Origin: Caryophanales bacterium
GTDB lineage: Bacteria > Bacillota_I > Bacilli_A > Izemoplasmatales > UBA1188
Length of the DNA stretch: 64,000 nucleotides
Direction: 5' to 3'
NCBI GenBank assembly: GCA_020633845.1
Contig: JACKCW010000001.1
Span: 124,001-188,000, forward strand
Shown: in pieces, positions 32,969 to 41,215 of the stretch
Layout of the letters: the number at the start of each line of letters is the position of its first letter
Position numbering within the stretch: position 1 is the stretch's first letter
Notes under the pieces: generated by a model
The model's database searches: none
What the model saw: only the letters and a program-made list of their open reading frames with translations
What the model was told of the DNA's origin: nothing
Position numbers and translations under genes: made by a program

Positions 32969-33208
32969 ATGGAAGACATAAATATCATAAAAGTAATTAG
33001 AAACAAACAAATTGGAAAGTGGCAAATAAAAAACGAAAGAACCGGAAAAATTGAAGAAATTGCCAATACACAAAAGGAAGCTATTGAAATAGCGAGAGAA
33101 ATTGCCAAAAAAATGGGCGATGAATTAGGACATGCTAAAATGTGCGTGTACAGAAAAGATAAAATAAATGAAATTCGTCACATAGACAACTACCCAAACA
33201 ATAAATAG
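32969..33208 (+). CDS. DUF2188-domain protein
   Basis: A 79-residue protein. GKWQIKNERTGK and NTQKEAIEIAREIAKKMGDE match the small DUF2188 fold (W-x-V-K-x-E-G-x-x-R ... TQ-x-EA-x-x-x-A-R-x-x-A), which occurs in many bacteria with no known function. AAGGGAAAAAAT precedes the ATG. The frame is complete, 12 bp after the small upstream gene. Confidence 0.7.
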   Translation: MEDINIIKVIRNKQIGKWQIKNERTGKIEEIANTQKEAIEIAREIAKKMGDELGHAKMCVYRKDKINEIRHIDNYPNNK

Positions 33209-33246
33209 TTTTCTGTAATAATCAAATTTACATTTTAAAAAATAAA

Positions 33247-33351
33247 ATGAGAGTAAAATTTACAGAATTTTCAGAACGTTTTTATTTATACATGAAAGTC
33301 ACATATAAAAACATAGAACAGTTGACAGAATACTACTATAAATCCAAATAA
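33247..33351 (+). CDS. Possible 34-residue peptide
   Basis: MRVKFTEFSERFYLYMKVTY and a short tail. There is no visible ribosome binding site, so this may be chance. Confidence 0.2.
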   Translation: MRVKFTEFSERFYLYMKVTYKNIEQLTEYYYKSK

Positions 33352-33468
33352 AACTATTTTCTAACAATAAAGAGAGCATTACCTGAACCCTTTTATATAC
33401 AAGTGTGCTTATACAGCACATAAAAGGGATTCACCTATTTATATATTTGTTAATCTAAATATCACAAA
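33352..33468. other. Gap with imperfect inverted repeat
   Basis: CCCTTTTATAT near 33390 pairs with ATAAAAGGG near 33420, with GTGTGC / GCACAT between. There is no T-run. It could be a small structured RNA or leftover; I see no gene. Confidence 0.3.
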
Positions 33469-33496
33469 TAAAAAACACCATTCAAGGTGTTTTTTA
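33469..33496 (-). terminator. Terminator of the tRNA cluster
   Basis: AAAAAACACC-ATTCAA-GGTGTTTTTT hairpin after tRNA-Phe. Confidence 0.85.
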
Positions 33497-33506
33497 TATT
33501 ATGTAG

Positions 33507-33582
33507 TGGTGGCTCAGGGCAGGATCGAACTGCCGACACATGGATTTTCAGTCCATTGCTCTACCAACTGAGCTACCGAGCC
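33507..33582 (-). tRNA. tRNA-Phe(GAA)
   Basis: Anticodon loop CTGAAAA; acceptor GGCTCGG/CTGAGCC and all stems pair; encoded CCA. Last of the 12-gene cluster. Confidence 0.97.
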
Positions 33583-33594
33583 TTAAAAATAAAG

Positions 33595-33671
33595 TGGCGG
33601 TCCCGGCGAGACTCGAACTCGTGATCTTCAGCGTGACAGGCTGACATGTTAACCAACTACACCACAGGACC
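33595..33671 (-). tRNA. tRNA-Asp(GTC)
   Basis: Anticodon loop CTGTCAC, discriminator G, CCA encoded. T-stem ACGAG/CTCGC has one A49.C65 mismatch. Confidence 0.95.
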
Positions 33672-33677
33672 TTATTT

Positions 33678-33754
33678 TGGTAGCGGGAGGAGGATTTGAA
33701 CCTCCGACCTCTGGGTTATGAGCCCAACGAGCTACCAGACTGCTCCATCCCGCG
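33678..33754 (-). tRNA. Initiator tRNA-fMet(CAT)
   Basis: C1-A72-type mismatched acceptor start (CGCGGGA/TCCCGCT), GGG/CCC anticodon stem pairs and loop CTCATAA mark the initiator. Stems otherwise perfect; CCA encoded. Confidence 0.95.
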
Positions 33755-33767
33755 ATATTCAATTTTA

Positions 33768-33860
33768 TGGCGGAGAAAGAGGGATTCGAACCCCCGCGAG
33801 ACTTTCATCCCCTGTCGGTTTTCAAGACCGATCCCTTCAGCCGGGCTTGGGTATTTCTCC
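33768..33860 (-). tRNA. tRNA-Ser(TGA)
   Basis: Long variable arm, anticodon loop CTTGAAA, discriminator G, CCA encoded. Confidence 0.96.
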
Positions 33861-33872
33861 AAAAAGTATTAA

Positions 33873-33949
33873 TGGTGGACCCAGAAGGACTCGAACCTAC
33901 GACCGCCCGGTTATGAGCCGGATGCTCTAACCAACTGAGCTATGGGTCC
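33873..33949 (-). tRNA. tRNA-Ile2(CAT)
   Basis: GGCTCATAACC around the anticodon and acceptor GGACCCA/TGGGTCC fit the lysidine-modified Ile2 type, which reads AUA, rather than Met. T-stem GTAGG/CCTTC has a U50.U64 mismatch. The tilS gene for lysidine is not in the window. Confidence 0.85.
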
Positions 33950-33955
33950 AATAAT

Positions 33956-34032
33956 TGGTAGCGGCGGGGGGGATTGAACCTTCAACCTTACGGGTATGAA
34001 CCGCACGCTCTAGCCAGTTGAGCTACGCCGCC
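33956..34032 (-). tRNA. tRNA-Met(CAT), elongator
   Basis: GGTTCATACCC around the anticodon and acceptor GGCGGCG/CGCCGCT are typical of elongator Met. T-stem GAAGG/CCCCC has two A.C mismatches (50.64, 51.63). Confidence 0.9.
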
Positions 34033-34052
34033 AGATTCTAGAAAATAAAAAA

Positions 34053-34128
34053 TGGTGGAGCATAACGGGATCGAACCGATGACCTCCTGCTTGCAGAACA
34101 GGCGCTCTCCCAGCTGAGCTAATGCCCC
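34053..34128 (-). tRNA. tRNA-Ala(TGC) with C at position 33
   Basis: G3.U70 and acceptor GGGGCAT/ATGCTCC mark Ala. Stem CCTGT/GCAGG encloses loop TCTGCAA, so the base before the anticodon TGC is C instead of the near-universal U33. There is also a U50.U64 mismatch. Confidence 0.85.
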
Positions 34129-34134
34129 TTGTTT

Positions 34135-34221
34135 TGGTACCTAAGGCCGGACTTGAACCGGCACGTCATTGCTGACAATGGATTTTAAGTCCATCGCGTC
34201 TACCTATTCCGCCACTCAGGC
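34135..34221 (-). tRNA. tRNA-Leu(TAA)
   Basis: Long variable arm, anticodon loop CTTAAAA, CCA encoded. Acceptor GCCTGAG/CTTAGGT has G1.U72. Confidence 0.95.
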
Positions 34222-34235
34222 AAAAAAGTTACATC

Positions 34236-34311
34236 TGGTGACCCGCAGGCGACTCGAACGCCCGACCCTTTGATTAAAAGTCAAATGCTCTACCAACTGA
34301 GCTAGCGGGTC
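34236..34311 (-). tRNA. tRNA-Lys(TTT)
   Basis: Anticodon loop CTTTTAA; acceptor GACCCGC/GCGGGTC pairs fully; CCA encoded. Confidence 0.97.
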
Positions 34312-34320
34312 AAGAGATAA

Positions 34321-34396
<76 letters not shown>

Positions 34397-34399
34397 GGC

Positions 34400-34475
34400 T
34401 GGTGGAGGTTGACGGGCTCGAACCGCCGACCCTCTGCTTGTAGGGCAGATGCTCTCCCAGCTGAGCTAAACCTCC
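34400..34475 (-). tRNA. tRNA-Val(TAC) with C at position 33
   Basis: Stem TCTGC/GCAGA encloses loop CCTACAA, so C33 precedes anticodon TAC where U33 is expected. All other stems pair; CCA encoded. Confidence 0.88.
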
Positions 34476-34498
34476 ACTTGTCATTATACTGCTCGGTT

Positions 34499-34577
34499 TG
34501 GTGGGCCTAGGTGGACTTGAACCACCGACCTCACGCTTATCAGACGTGCGCTCTAACCAAAGCTGAGCTATGGGCCC
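34499..34577 (-). tRNA. tRNA-Ile(GAT)
   Basis: Anticodon loop CTGATAA. Acceptor GGGCCCA/TAGGCCC has a C6.A67 mismatch and the D-loop is two nucleotides longer than normal. First gene of the cluster. Confidence 0.92.
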
Positions 34578-34608
34578 GAAAGATGTCTCTCTAAAACCGC
34601 GCTATATT

Positions 34609-34637
34609 ATTTTACTTTATGTAACTATGTTTGTCAA
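34609..34637 (-). promoter_or_regulatory. Promoter of the tRNA cluster
   Basis: On the minus strand, TTGACA (34632-34637), a 17-bp spacer and TAAAAT (34609-34614), about 30 bp before tRNA-Ile. Confidence 0.85.
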
Positions 34638-34657
34638 TCCATTTTTTCTATGAGAAA

Positions 34658-34858
34658 CTATTGAAGAGAGGGGCCTTTTTCAATCACTTTTTTGATAGAT
34701 TTTTTAAGTTCCACTCGATCAATCATCACAATGTGACCGCAGCCCAAACATTGAATCTTACAATCAATCCCCACCCTCGTTACTTTCCATTTGTTTACGC
34801 CACACGGGTGTGGTTTCTTTAGTTCATAGATATCGCCTAAATTAATGTTTATATCCAT
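34658..34858 (-). CDS. DUF951-domain protein
   Basis: A 66-residue protein. INLGDIYELKKPHPCGVNKW, then GIDCKIQCLGCGHIVMIDR, matches DUF951, a small strand-rich protein with Cys pairs (C-x-x-C) that may bind zinc. Function unknown; it usually travels with chromosome and translation genes as here. The ATG at 34858 has GGAG 8 nt upstream and lies 1 bp after rsmG. Confidence 0.85.
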   Translation of the reverse strand: MDININLGDIYELKKPHPCGVNKWKVTRVGIDCKIQCLGCGHIVMIDRVELKKSIKKVIEKGPSLQ

Positions 34859-34859
34859 A

Positions 34860-35540
34860 TTATTTACTCCTGTGTAGTGCTCTTGGATATCCAAGGGGAG
34901 ATTTCTTTATCTTCTCAATCACAAAAAGAAGATAATCCCTATCCTTTACTTTATAAGGAATAGTATCTTTAATTATGCCTCCCATCTTATTAATTGAAGA
35001 TTGGGCTTCTTCTATTTCCTTTTCCTGAATGGCGGATTTCATCGCAATAAAGATACCGCCCACTTTAAGAAAAGGAATAGTGTATAAAGATAAGTTTTTA
35101 AGGGATGCGACCGCTCTTATCGTAACTAAATCATATTCTTCTTTTTCTTTAAAGTCTTCCGCTCGCATATGATAAAGAATTACATCTTTAAGATTTAATT
35201 CTTCTTTTATCTGATTTAAAAAATCAATCTTCTTTCTTGTGGCCTCAACTATCGTAAGCGATACTTGAGGGAAAACTATTTTAAGAGGAACCCCGGGAAA
35301 ACCGGCCCCGGATCCAATATCTAATATTTTGGTTCCTTCTTTAAAGTTTTTAAAACCTTTATAAACCATTAAAGAATCATAGAAATGAAGATAGTAAACT
35401 TCTTCTTTCTCCGTGATTCTTGTGAGGTTAACTTTTTCATTATAAGCGATTAATTCTTTATAGTACAAATCAAAAGAAGACTCCATCGAATCATTTAGAA
35501 CTATTCCTTCTTTTTTGAGATCTTCTTTAAAATTAATCAT
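34860..35540 (-). CDS. rsmG: 16S rRNA (guanine-527-N7) methyltransferase
   Basis: A 226-residue SAM-dependent methyltransferase that methylates G527 of 16S rRNA. EEVYYLHFYDSLMVY and the SAM loop ILDIGSGAGFPGVPLKIVFP are the family signature; the later TIRAVASLKNL completes the fold. AGGAAAAAG precedes the ATG, which overlaps the mnmG stop as TAATG. mnmG-rsmG is a classic pair near the origin. Confidence 0.97.
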   Translation of the reverse strand: MINFKEDLKKEGIVLNDSMESSFDLYYKELIAYNEKVNLTRITEKEEVYYLHFYDSLMVYKGFKNFKEGTKILDIGSGAGFPGVPLKIVFPQVSLTIVEATRKKIDFLNQIKEELNLKDVILYHMRAEDFKEKEEYDLVTIRAVASLKNLSLYTIPFLKVGGIFIAMKSAIQEKEIEEAQSSINKMGGIIKDTIPYKVKDRDYLLFVIEKIKKSPLGYPRALHRSK

Positions 35541-37402
35541 TATCTTTTTCCTTTAGATTTTAAATATACAAGAAGGATCGAAATATCCGCCGGATTAACT
35601 CCGCTTATTCTTGAGGCCTGAGAAACATTTAAAGGGCGGATTTTTTCGAGTTTTTCTTTCGCTTCGCTGGCGATATTCTTGATTTTATTATAGTCGATAT
35701 CTTCCGGTATTTTTATCTTTTCTACTTTTCTAAAGTCTTCAGCTTGTTTTTCGGCCTTTTTAATATATCCTTCATATTTAATATCGATTTCAATTTGTCT
35801 AATCGTGTTGGAATCAAGAGTAGACGATAAAGACGCTATTTCAAGAACTTTCTTAAAATCATAATCCGGTCTTTTAATTAAATCATAAAGAGATATCTTA
35901 TCTTTGATTAAGGAAACGCCCATGTTCAGGGCTTTTTCATTTACTTCTTTTTTACCGGTAATAAAAGTTTCCTTTAAGAATTCTTTTTCTTTTTTAATCG
36001 TTTCTTCTTTCTTTAAAAATTCGTTATAGTCCTCATCGCTTAAAAGACCGACCTCGTGTCCATAAGCACTTAGTCTTGTATCCGCATTATCATGACGAAG
36101 AAGGAGTCTGTATTCCGCTCTTGACGTTAACATTCTATAAGGATCTTCTACACCTTTAGTCACAAGGTCATCAATTAATACACCGATATAAGCTTCGTCT
36201 CTTCTTAAAATTAAAGGTTCTTTTTTATCTAGGAATAGCGATGCGTTAATGCCGGCCATAATCCCCTGGGCCGCCGCCTCTTCATAGCCGCTCGTTCCGT
36301 TAATCTGGCCAGCGGTAAATAATCCTTTAATTATTTTCGATTCAAGACTGGCTTTCATATCAAGCGGGTCTAGGGCATCGTACTCGATAGCGTAGGCATA
36401 TTCAATTATTTCAGCGTTTTTAAAGCCGGGTAAGGATTTAACCATTATCATCTGAATATCTTCAGGCATCGAAGTTGAGAAGCCCTGGAGGTACATCTTG
36501 TGAGACGAGAGAGATACCGGTTCCACAAAAACCTGGTGCGATTCTTTATCTTTGAATCTTACCAGTTTAGTTTCAATAGAAGGACAATACCTAGGACCGA
36601 TCCCTGTGATCTCGCCGCCATATAAAGCGCTTTTTTCCAGATTATCAAAAATAATCTTATGAGTCTCTTTAGTGGTATGTATTAGATAACACGGCACTTG
36701 TTTATCAAGTGAGAGAAACTCCTTAGTTCTATAAGAAAAACCTTCATTGTCAATATCGCCGTCTTGTCTTGACATTAGCGAATAGTCAATGGAACTATCC
36801 AGAACTCTTGGCGGAGTTCCGGTTTTAAGGCGAATAATATTAAAACCGAGTTCTTTTAGATTATTGGAAAGAGAAGAATAAGTCTTTTGGTTTTCCGGAC
36901 CGGAAAAGGTCTTTTCCTCACCTCTAAAACAAACCGAATTAAGATAAGTGCCGGTAGTTAAAATAACTGTCTTTGCTTCAAACATTCTTCCATCTTCTAG
37001 TACTACCCCTTTAACTATATTCCCTTCGGTAATTAAACTTTTAACATAACCTTCAGTGAGAGTTAGGTTTTCGGTATTTTCGATGGTTTTTAACATTTCT
37101 TCATGGTATTTATATTTATCGCTTTGCGCTCTTAAAGCTTGTACAGCCGGTCCGGCCGAAGAGTTTAAAAGCCGCATTTGAATATAGGTTTTATCGGTAT
37201 TGATGCCCATCTCGCCGCCAAGAGCATCAATTTCCCTAACTAAAATACCTTTCGCGGGACCGCCCACGGAAGGATTACAAGGCATAGATGCCACATATTC
37301 TTTATTTCCGGTTATTAAAAGGGTTTTTTTATTTAAACGCGATAGAGCAAGGGATGCTTCACATCCGGCATGCCCGGCGCCCACGACGATAGCATTATAC
37401 AT
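35540..37402 (-). CDS. mnmG: tRNA uridine-34 cmnm5U synthesis enzyme, FAD subunit
   Basis: A 620-residue protein that, with MnmE, adds carboxymethylaminomethyl to U34 of tRNAs. FAD-binding VVGAGHAGCEASLALSRL (residues 6-23) and ASMPCNPSVGGPAKGILVRE follow in order, with GLFTAGQINGTSGYEEAAAQ and the C-terminal ADISILLVYLK. The start at 37402 has GAGGT; an ATG-less alternative lies just upstream. Full length. mnmE is not in the window. Confidence 0.97.
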   Translation of the reverse strand: MYNAIVVGAGHAGCEASLALSRLNKKTLLITGNKEYVASMPCNPSVGGPAKGILVREIDALGGEMGINTDKTYIQMRLLNSSAGPAVQALRAQSDKYKYHEEMLKTIENTENLTLTEGYVKSLITEGNIVKGVVLEDGRMFEAKTVILTTGTYLNSVCFRGEEKTFSGPENQKTYSSLSNNLKELGFNIIRLKTGTPPRVLDSSIDYSLMSRQDGDIDNEGFSYRTKEFLSLDKQVPCYLIHTTKETHKIIFDNLEKSALYGGEITGIGPRYCPSIETKLVRFKDKESHQVFVEPVSLSSHKMYLQGFSTSMPEDIQMIMVKSLPGFKNAEIIEYAYAIEYDALDPLDMKASLESKIIKGLFTAGQINGTSGYEEAAAQGIMAGINASLFLDKKEPLILRRDEAYIGVLIDDLVTKGVEDPYRMLTSRAEYRLLLRHDNADTRLSAYGHEVGLLSDEDYNEFLKKEETIKKEKEFLKETFITGKKEVNEKALNMGVSLIKDKISLYDLIKRPDYDFKKVLEIASLSSTLDSNTIRQIEIDIKYEGYIKKAEKQAEDFRKVEKIKIPEDIDYNKIKNIASEAKEKLEKIRPLNVSQASRISGVNPADISILLVYLKSKGKR

Positions 37403-37476
37403 ATTTAACCTCACTAGAACTATACCACAAATCTTAATAAATTATGAATATATGGCATTTTCCTATTCCTTTATAT

Positions 37477-37482
37477 TATAAT
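37477..37482 (+). promoter_or_regulatory. -10 element of the two-component operon
   Basis: TATAAT, 18 bp before the response regulator start; no good -35, and the leader would be very short. Confidence 0.4.
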
Positions 37483-37499
37483 ATTTTTGGGTGATGAAA

Positions 37500-38207
37500 A
37501 TGAAACCAAAAATTTTGATTATCGAAGACGAATCAAAATACGCTTACATTTTGGAAAAATATTTCACAAGCGAAGGATTTGACGTCGTTCTCGCGTTCGA
37601 CGGGATGATGGGATACAAAAGATTTTTAGATTTTGATCCAGATATCGTCTGCCTCGATATTATGCTTCCGGTCTTAGACGGATATGAAGTCGCGAAGAAA
37701 ATAAGAGCGAAGAAAAATACCCCGATTATTATGATGAGTGCACTTTCTGAGGAACAGGATGTGCTTAAGGGTTATACCCTGCAAATTGACGACTATGTGA
37801 CTAAACCTTTTAGAATCCCAATTTTAATCGCCAAAGTCAAGAATCTTCTCGAAAGAAGAAAATCCGTTGTCGATGATAAAACGAGAGAAAATGAGATAGA
37901 AGTCGGTAACGTAAAAATCATCAGAGATATTTATCAGTGTTATCTAAACGATAAACCGATTAAATTATCTAAAACCGAGTTTGAACTCTTAGAATATCTG
38001 ATGATGAATGCGGGAAGAACCTGTACAAGAGAAGCATTGCTTTCCGTTTTGTGGAATGAAAAAGATATTGAAGAAAGAATTATTGATACATATATTAAAA
38101 AAATCCGAAAACTGCTGGGTGACGATAATAATAAAATTACCACTATTTTCGGTATAGGATACCGCTTTGAAAAAGAAACAGATGAAAGTCCAAGAGGGGA
38201 TAAGTAA
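37500..38207 (+). CDS. OmpR/PhoB-type response regulator
   Basis: A 235-residue regulator. The receiver (1-115) has acidic EDE near the start, phospho-acceptor Asp in VCLDIMLPVLDG (around residue 53), T/S in MMSALSE and Lys in TKPFRIP. The winged helix (about 135-230) has SKTEFELLEYLM and RIIDTYIKKIRKLLG. It should bind DNA on phosphorylation by the kinase downstream, which it overlaps by 26 bp. GGTGAT ahead of the ATG at 37500 favours that start; a GTG at 37491 is possible. Confidence 0.9.
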   Translation: MKPKILIIEDESKYAYILEKYFTSEGFDVVLAFDGMMGYKRFLDFDPDIVCLDIMLPVLDGYEVAKKIRAKKNTPIIMMSALSEEQDVLKGYTLQIDDYVTKPFRIPILIAKVKNLLERRKSVVDDKTRENEIEVGNVKIIRDIYQCYLNDKPIKLSKTEFELLEYLMMNAGRTCTREALLSVLWNEKDIEERIIDTYIKKIRKLLGDDNNKITTIFGIGYRFEKETDESPRGDK

Positions 38208-39921
38208 AACCTCTTTCCAAGCTCAGCTCTTCTTAATCATCCTTATTGTGTTCGCTTTGTTTGTCATTGGACAATATCTTATAATCCAGTATTCGTTTAA
38301 GGGACAATATATTAATTCTGAAGTTATCACCGATTCGGATAGCGTTAGTGATTATATAACCCAAATAAACGAAGAAAACGAAAAAGACAGTGACGAAAGA
38401 AACACCGTAAAGATTGTCGAAGAGTTTACCAGTGACACCGGTTCAATATCGGTTTTTCTTGATGCCTCAGGCGGCGGTTATGTCTTAAGCGATTCTAACG
38501 GTTCAGCCTATCTTGTGACCGTGAGATATCAGGGAAATGATTACGACATCAAGCTTTCGTCCTATCAAATAGAAGCTACAGTTGGCGATAACGTTAACGC
38601 TTATATCAAGTTATCTTTAGATGGCGAAACCTACACGGCCTCAAGTCTTGAGGTTAATGGAAAAAGCTACAGAAACGGCGTCAATAACTCCGGCGGAAAG
38701 GCGATAAATAACGGAACCATCATTGCTGTAAGCCGTCCCGATAACCTCAATTATTATTACGAGAATTACCAAGCGGTTGAAACCGGGATTGATGTAATAA
38801 CCGAGGATTTAGCGGAATTCAAAGAAATCTCCGCCACCTCTTCTTCTCTTTATTATTTAGATAGTGCCAATAACGTGCTATATTTTCTTTCTCCTCTTGA
38901 TAACGCGGATTCTTCTTATGTACTAACTATTTTCTCGGTAGTCGAAACCGCTTCTTTATTATCAATTATTTCTTCCTACTACGGGTATATCGTTTTAATC
39001 TCGATAGTAATTGCGATTCTTATCGCCCTCTTTATTTCAAGAGCCTTCTCGATTCCGGTTAAAACTATCGAACAGGAAATGAGAAAATTAGCGGACGACG
39101 ATTATACGACTACCGATTTTAAATTCAAGAATAAAGAACTTATTTCTCTTCAGGAAACTTTAAACTATATTAAAAAAGAAACCGAAGAAAAAGTTAAAAA
39201 TATCAGTTCGCAAAAAGAAGCTCTCGAAAAACTGAATCAAGAATTATTAAAAGAAGAAGAATTAAGATCTTCTTTCGTCCAAAGATTATCCCACGAACTT
39301 AAAACTCCTTTAATGGTTATCAGCGCGACGACTGAGGCTATAATGGATAACGTGATTCCGGAAGATGAAATCGAAAGCGAATACAATACCATTTTAGAAG
39401 AAGTGGATAAAACCACCAAAATCATCAAAGATATCATTAATACCTATAAAACTTCCAGTAAAGGCATTAAATTAAATGTCTCAAGATTTAATCTTAATAC
39501 TTTAGTTAAAGAGATCGCCAGCCCGCTTTACCCGGTGGCACAAAAGAAAAACCTGATTATTAAAGAAAACCTTAGCGAAGCGGTTTATATGAACGCCGAT
39601 AGAGACTTAATCGGTCAGGTTATCTCTAATTTCTTAACTAACGCCATTAAATATACTAAAGAAAAAGAATTAATTGAAATAAATATTATCGACAATAAGA
39701 CCGCCTTCGTTTTTGAAGTTAAAAACCACGGAGCGCATATAAAAGATGAAAACCTGCAGAAAATCTGGCTTCCGTTCTATCGGGAAAACGAAAACGTGGA
39801 AAAAGATTCCACCGGCATCGGTCTTTATATTGTGAAAGAAATATTAAACGCTCACTCGATTGGACACGATATCGTAAATACCGAGGATGCGGTAAGAGCG
39901 TATTTTGTGATTCAAAAATAG
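38182..39921 (+). CDS. Sensor histidine kinase
   Basis: A 579-residue membrane kinase: TM1 (about 13-35), a large extracytoplasmic sensor domain (about 40-250), TM2 (about 255-280, ending SRAFSIPV), a HAMP linker, HisKA with the phospho-His in SFVQRLSHELKTPLMVISAT (around residue 372) and an ATPase domain with the N-box NFLTNAIKYTKE and G-box STGIGLYIVKEI. The sensor domain matches no family I know. It is made with the regulator upstream. The ATG at 38182 is preferred over a TTG at 38167. Confidence 0.9.
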   Translation: MKVQEGISKTSFQAQLFLIILIVFALFVIGQYLIIQYSFKGQYINSEVITDSDSVSDYITQINEENEKDSDERNTVKIVEEFTSDTGSISVFLDASGGGYVLSDSNGSAYLVTVRYQGNDYDIKLSSYQIEATVGDNVNAYIKLSLDGETYTASSLEVNGKSYRNGVNNSGGKAINNGTIIAVSRPDNLNYYYENYQAVETGIDVITEDLAEFKEISATSSSLYYLDSANNVLYFLSPLDNADSSYVLTIFSVVETASLLSIISSYYGYIVLISIVIAILIALFISRAFSIPVKTIEQEMRKLADDDYTTTDFKFKNKELISLQETLNYIKKETEEKVKNISSQKEALEKLNQELLKEEELRSSFVQRLSHELKTPLMVISATTEAIMDNVIPEDEIESEYNTILEEVDKTTKIIKDIINTYKTSSKGIKLNVSRFNLNTLVKEIASPLYPVAQKKNLIIKENLSEAVYMNADRDLIGQVISNFLTNAIKYTKEKELIEINIIDNKTAFVFEVKNHGAHIKDENLQKIWLPFYRENENVEKDSTGIGLYIVKEILNAHSIGHDIVNTEDAVRAYFVIQK

Positions 39922-39925
39922 AAAA

Positions 39926-40033
39926 TCTCTTATGAAGTATCCCTACCCACAAGCGTCTAACCTTAAGGCTGCTTCCGTCAGGACCTGACCTAATTCGCTT
40001 AAAGCACTTTGAATAGGGATACCTCATAAGAGA
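39926..40033 (-). ncRNA. ffs: Signal recognition particle RNA (4.5S type)
   Basis: On the minus strand, GGTCAGGTCCTGACGGAAGC is the highly conserved SRP helix 8/Ffh-binding motif. The ends form a long stem (AATCTCTTATGA / TCATAAGAGATT). The size (~108 nt) is the short bacterial form, not the long Bacillus form. It lies just after tadA, a usual place; part of its stem overlaps the tadA stop. Confidence 0.9.
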
Positions 40034-40486
40034 TTATTTTTTTCTTAAGTCTTTGAAAAATCTTTCCATGATTTCTCTCGACTCTTCTTCTAATATATTA
40101 CCACAAACCAAGACTTTTTTTCCAAGGTTTTGATTAAAGATGTCGAGTTTAGAGACGGCGCCTCTTTTTAAATCTTTTGCCCCATAATAGAGTTTTTTCA
40201 TATGCGAATCAATAATCGCGTAACTGCACATCGGGCAAGGTTCAATTGTGACATAGATTTCCGCATTATCTAGTTTCCAGGAACCAATCTTTTTTGATGC
40301 TTCTTTAATCGCTTCTATCTCGGCGTGAGAAGTAACAAGAGATGTAGATTCTCTCTTGTTGTGCCCTCTCCCGATAACTTCATCGTTTAAGACCACGATG
40401 GCGCCAATAGGGACCTCGTTTTCTTGATAAGCTAGTTCGGCCTCATCTAGCGCCAGCCGCATATATTCTTCAGGCGTTTTTTTCAT
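40034..40486 (-). CDS. tadA: tRNA adenosine-34 deaminase
   Basis: A 150-residue zinc deaminase that makes inosine 34 in tRNA-Arg(ACG). The zinc motif is HAEIEA (around residue 54) with E as proton shuttle, and EPCPMCSYAII (around 84-94) supplies the two Cys. EVPIGAIVV near residue 20 is also typical. The ATG at 40486 overlaps tdk by 17 bp. tadA usually stands before the SRP RNA, as here. Confidence 0.95.
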   Translation of the reverse strand: MKKTPEEYMRLALDEAELAYQENEVPIGAIVVLNDEVIGRGHNKRESTSLVTSHAEIEAIKEASKKIGSWKLDNAEIYVTIEPCPMCSYAIIDSHMKKLYYGAKDLKRGAVSKLDIFNQNLGKKVLVCGNILEEESREIMERFFKDLRKK

Positions 40487-41063
40487 ATTTATCCGGCTTT
40501 CCGGGCACTTCATGACAAGTTGCGCACCTAGCCTCATAAGATTCACTCGCCCCGACTAATATTTGCGGGTTATCGTACGGCGCCGGTTTTCCGTTGACCA
40601 TTCTTTGTGTACAAGTGGCCGCCTCTCCGCATTTAACACAGATGGCGGATAGTTTCGTTACCGAATCGGCCAGAGCTAAAATCCTCGGCATATTGGTGAA
40701 GGGTTCGCCTCTAAAGTCTTTGTCTAATCCGGAGACAATAATCCTTTTACCCATCTTGGCGAAATGAAGAGCGATATCAACAGCATTATCGTCTAGGAAT
40801 TGAAATTCGTCGATTACGACACAATCGGTATCGTCTTTTACGTATTCAAGCATTTCATCGGCTTGTTTAAGGGCTACGCATAAAGCTTTATTCTGATTAT
40901 GAGAAACGATATATGATTTGTCATACCTGTCATCAATCTGAGGTTTAAATAAAACCACATTTTTCTTGGCATATTCCAGTCTTCTGACTCTTCTTAGTAA
41001 TTCTTCGGTTTTGCCCGCAAACATAGGACCGCAAATAACTTCGATGCTTCCGACTCTTTTCAT
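40470..41063 (-). CDS. tdk: Thymidine kinase
   Basis: A 197-residue type II thymidine kinase. Walker A GPMFAGKTEELLRRVRR (residues 12-28), VVIDEFQFLDD (around 82-92) with the catalytic Glu, VSGLDKDFRGEPF and two zinc Cys pairs (C-V-K-C and C-A-T-C) appear in order. It phosphorylates thymidine for salvage. GGAAAG precedes the ATG; the gene is coupled to tadA. Confidence 0.97.
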   Translation of the reverse strand: MKRVGSIEVICGPMFAGKTEELLRRVRRLEYAKKNVVLFKPQIDDRYDKSYIVSHNQNKALCVALKQADEMLEYVKDDTDCVVIDEFQFLDDNAVDIALHFAKMGKRIIVSGLDKDFRGEPFTNMPRILALADSVTKLSAICVKCGEAATCTQRMVNGKPAPYDNPQILVGASESYEARCATCHEVPGKPDKYEKNA

Positions 41064-41215
41064 ATTCTTTCCTCTTTAGATGTATATTATATTCTATATA
41101 TAAGTTAGCAAACAAATTTTTCTTTTTCAAGGAAAGAAAAAGAAAGTTAATACCGGGCCATATTGATTGAATAAAAAAAATATAAATGATAAGATAATAA
41201 AAAAGAGGTGGGATT

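Noticed and set aside
32729..33108. Hydrophobic minus-strand frames opposite the DUF2188 gene
   Set aside because: They are antisense to a gene with good ribosome binding and family match, and have Phe/Tyr-rich shadow composition.
34053..34128. Reading the odd tRNA-Ala as tRNA-Cys(GCA)
   Set aside because: Shifting the loop to give GCA destroys the anticodon stem, while the Ala reading pairs fully and has G3.U70.
39719..40027. Open frame on the minus strand over the two-component/SRP RNA boundary
   Set aside because: It covers the SRP RNA and the antisense of the kinase; the composition is that of a shadow frame.
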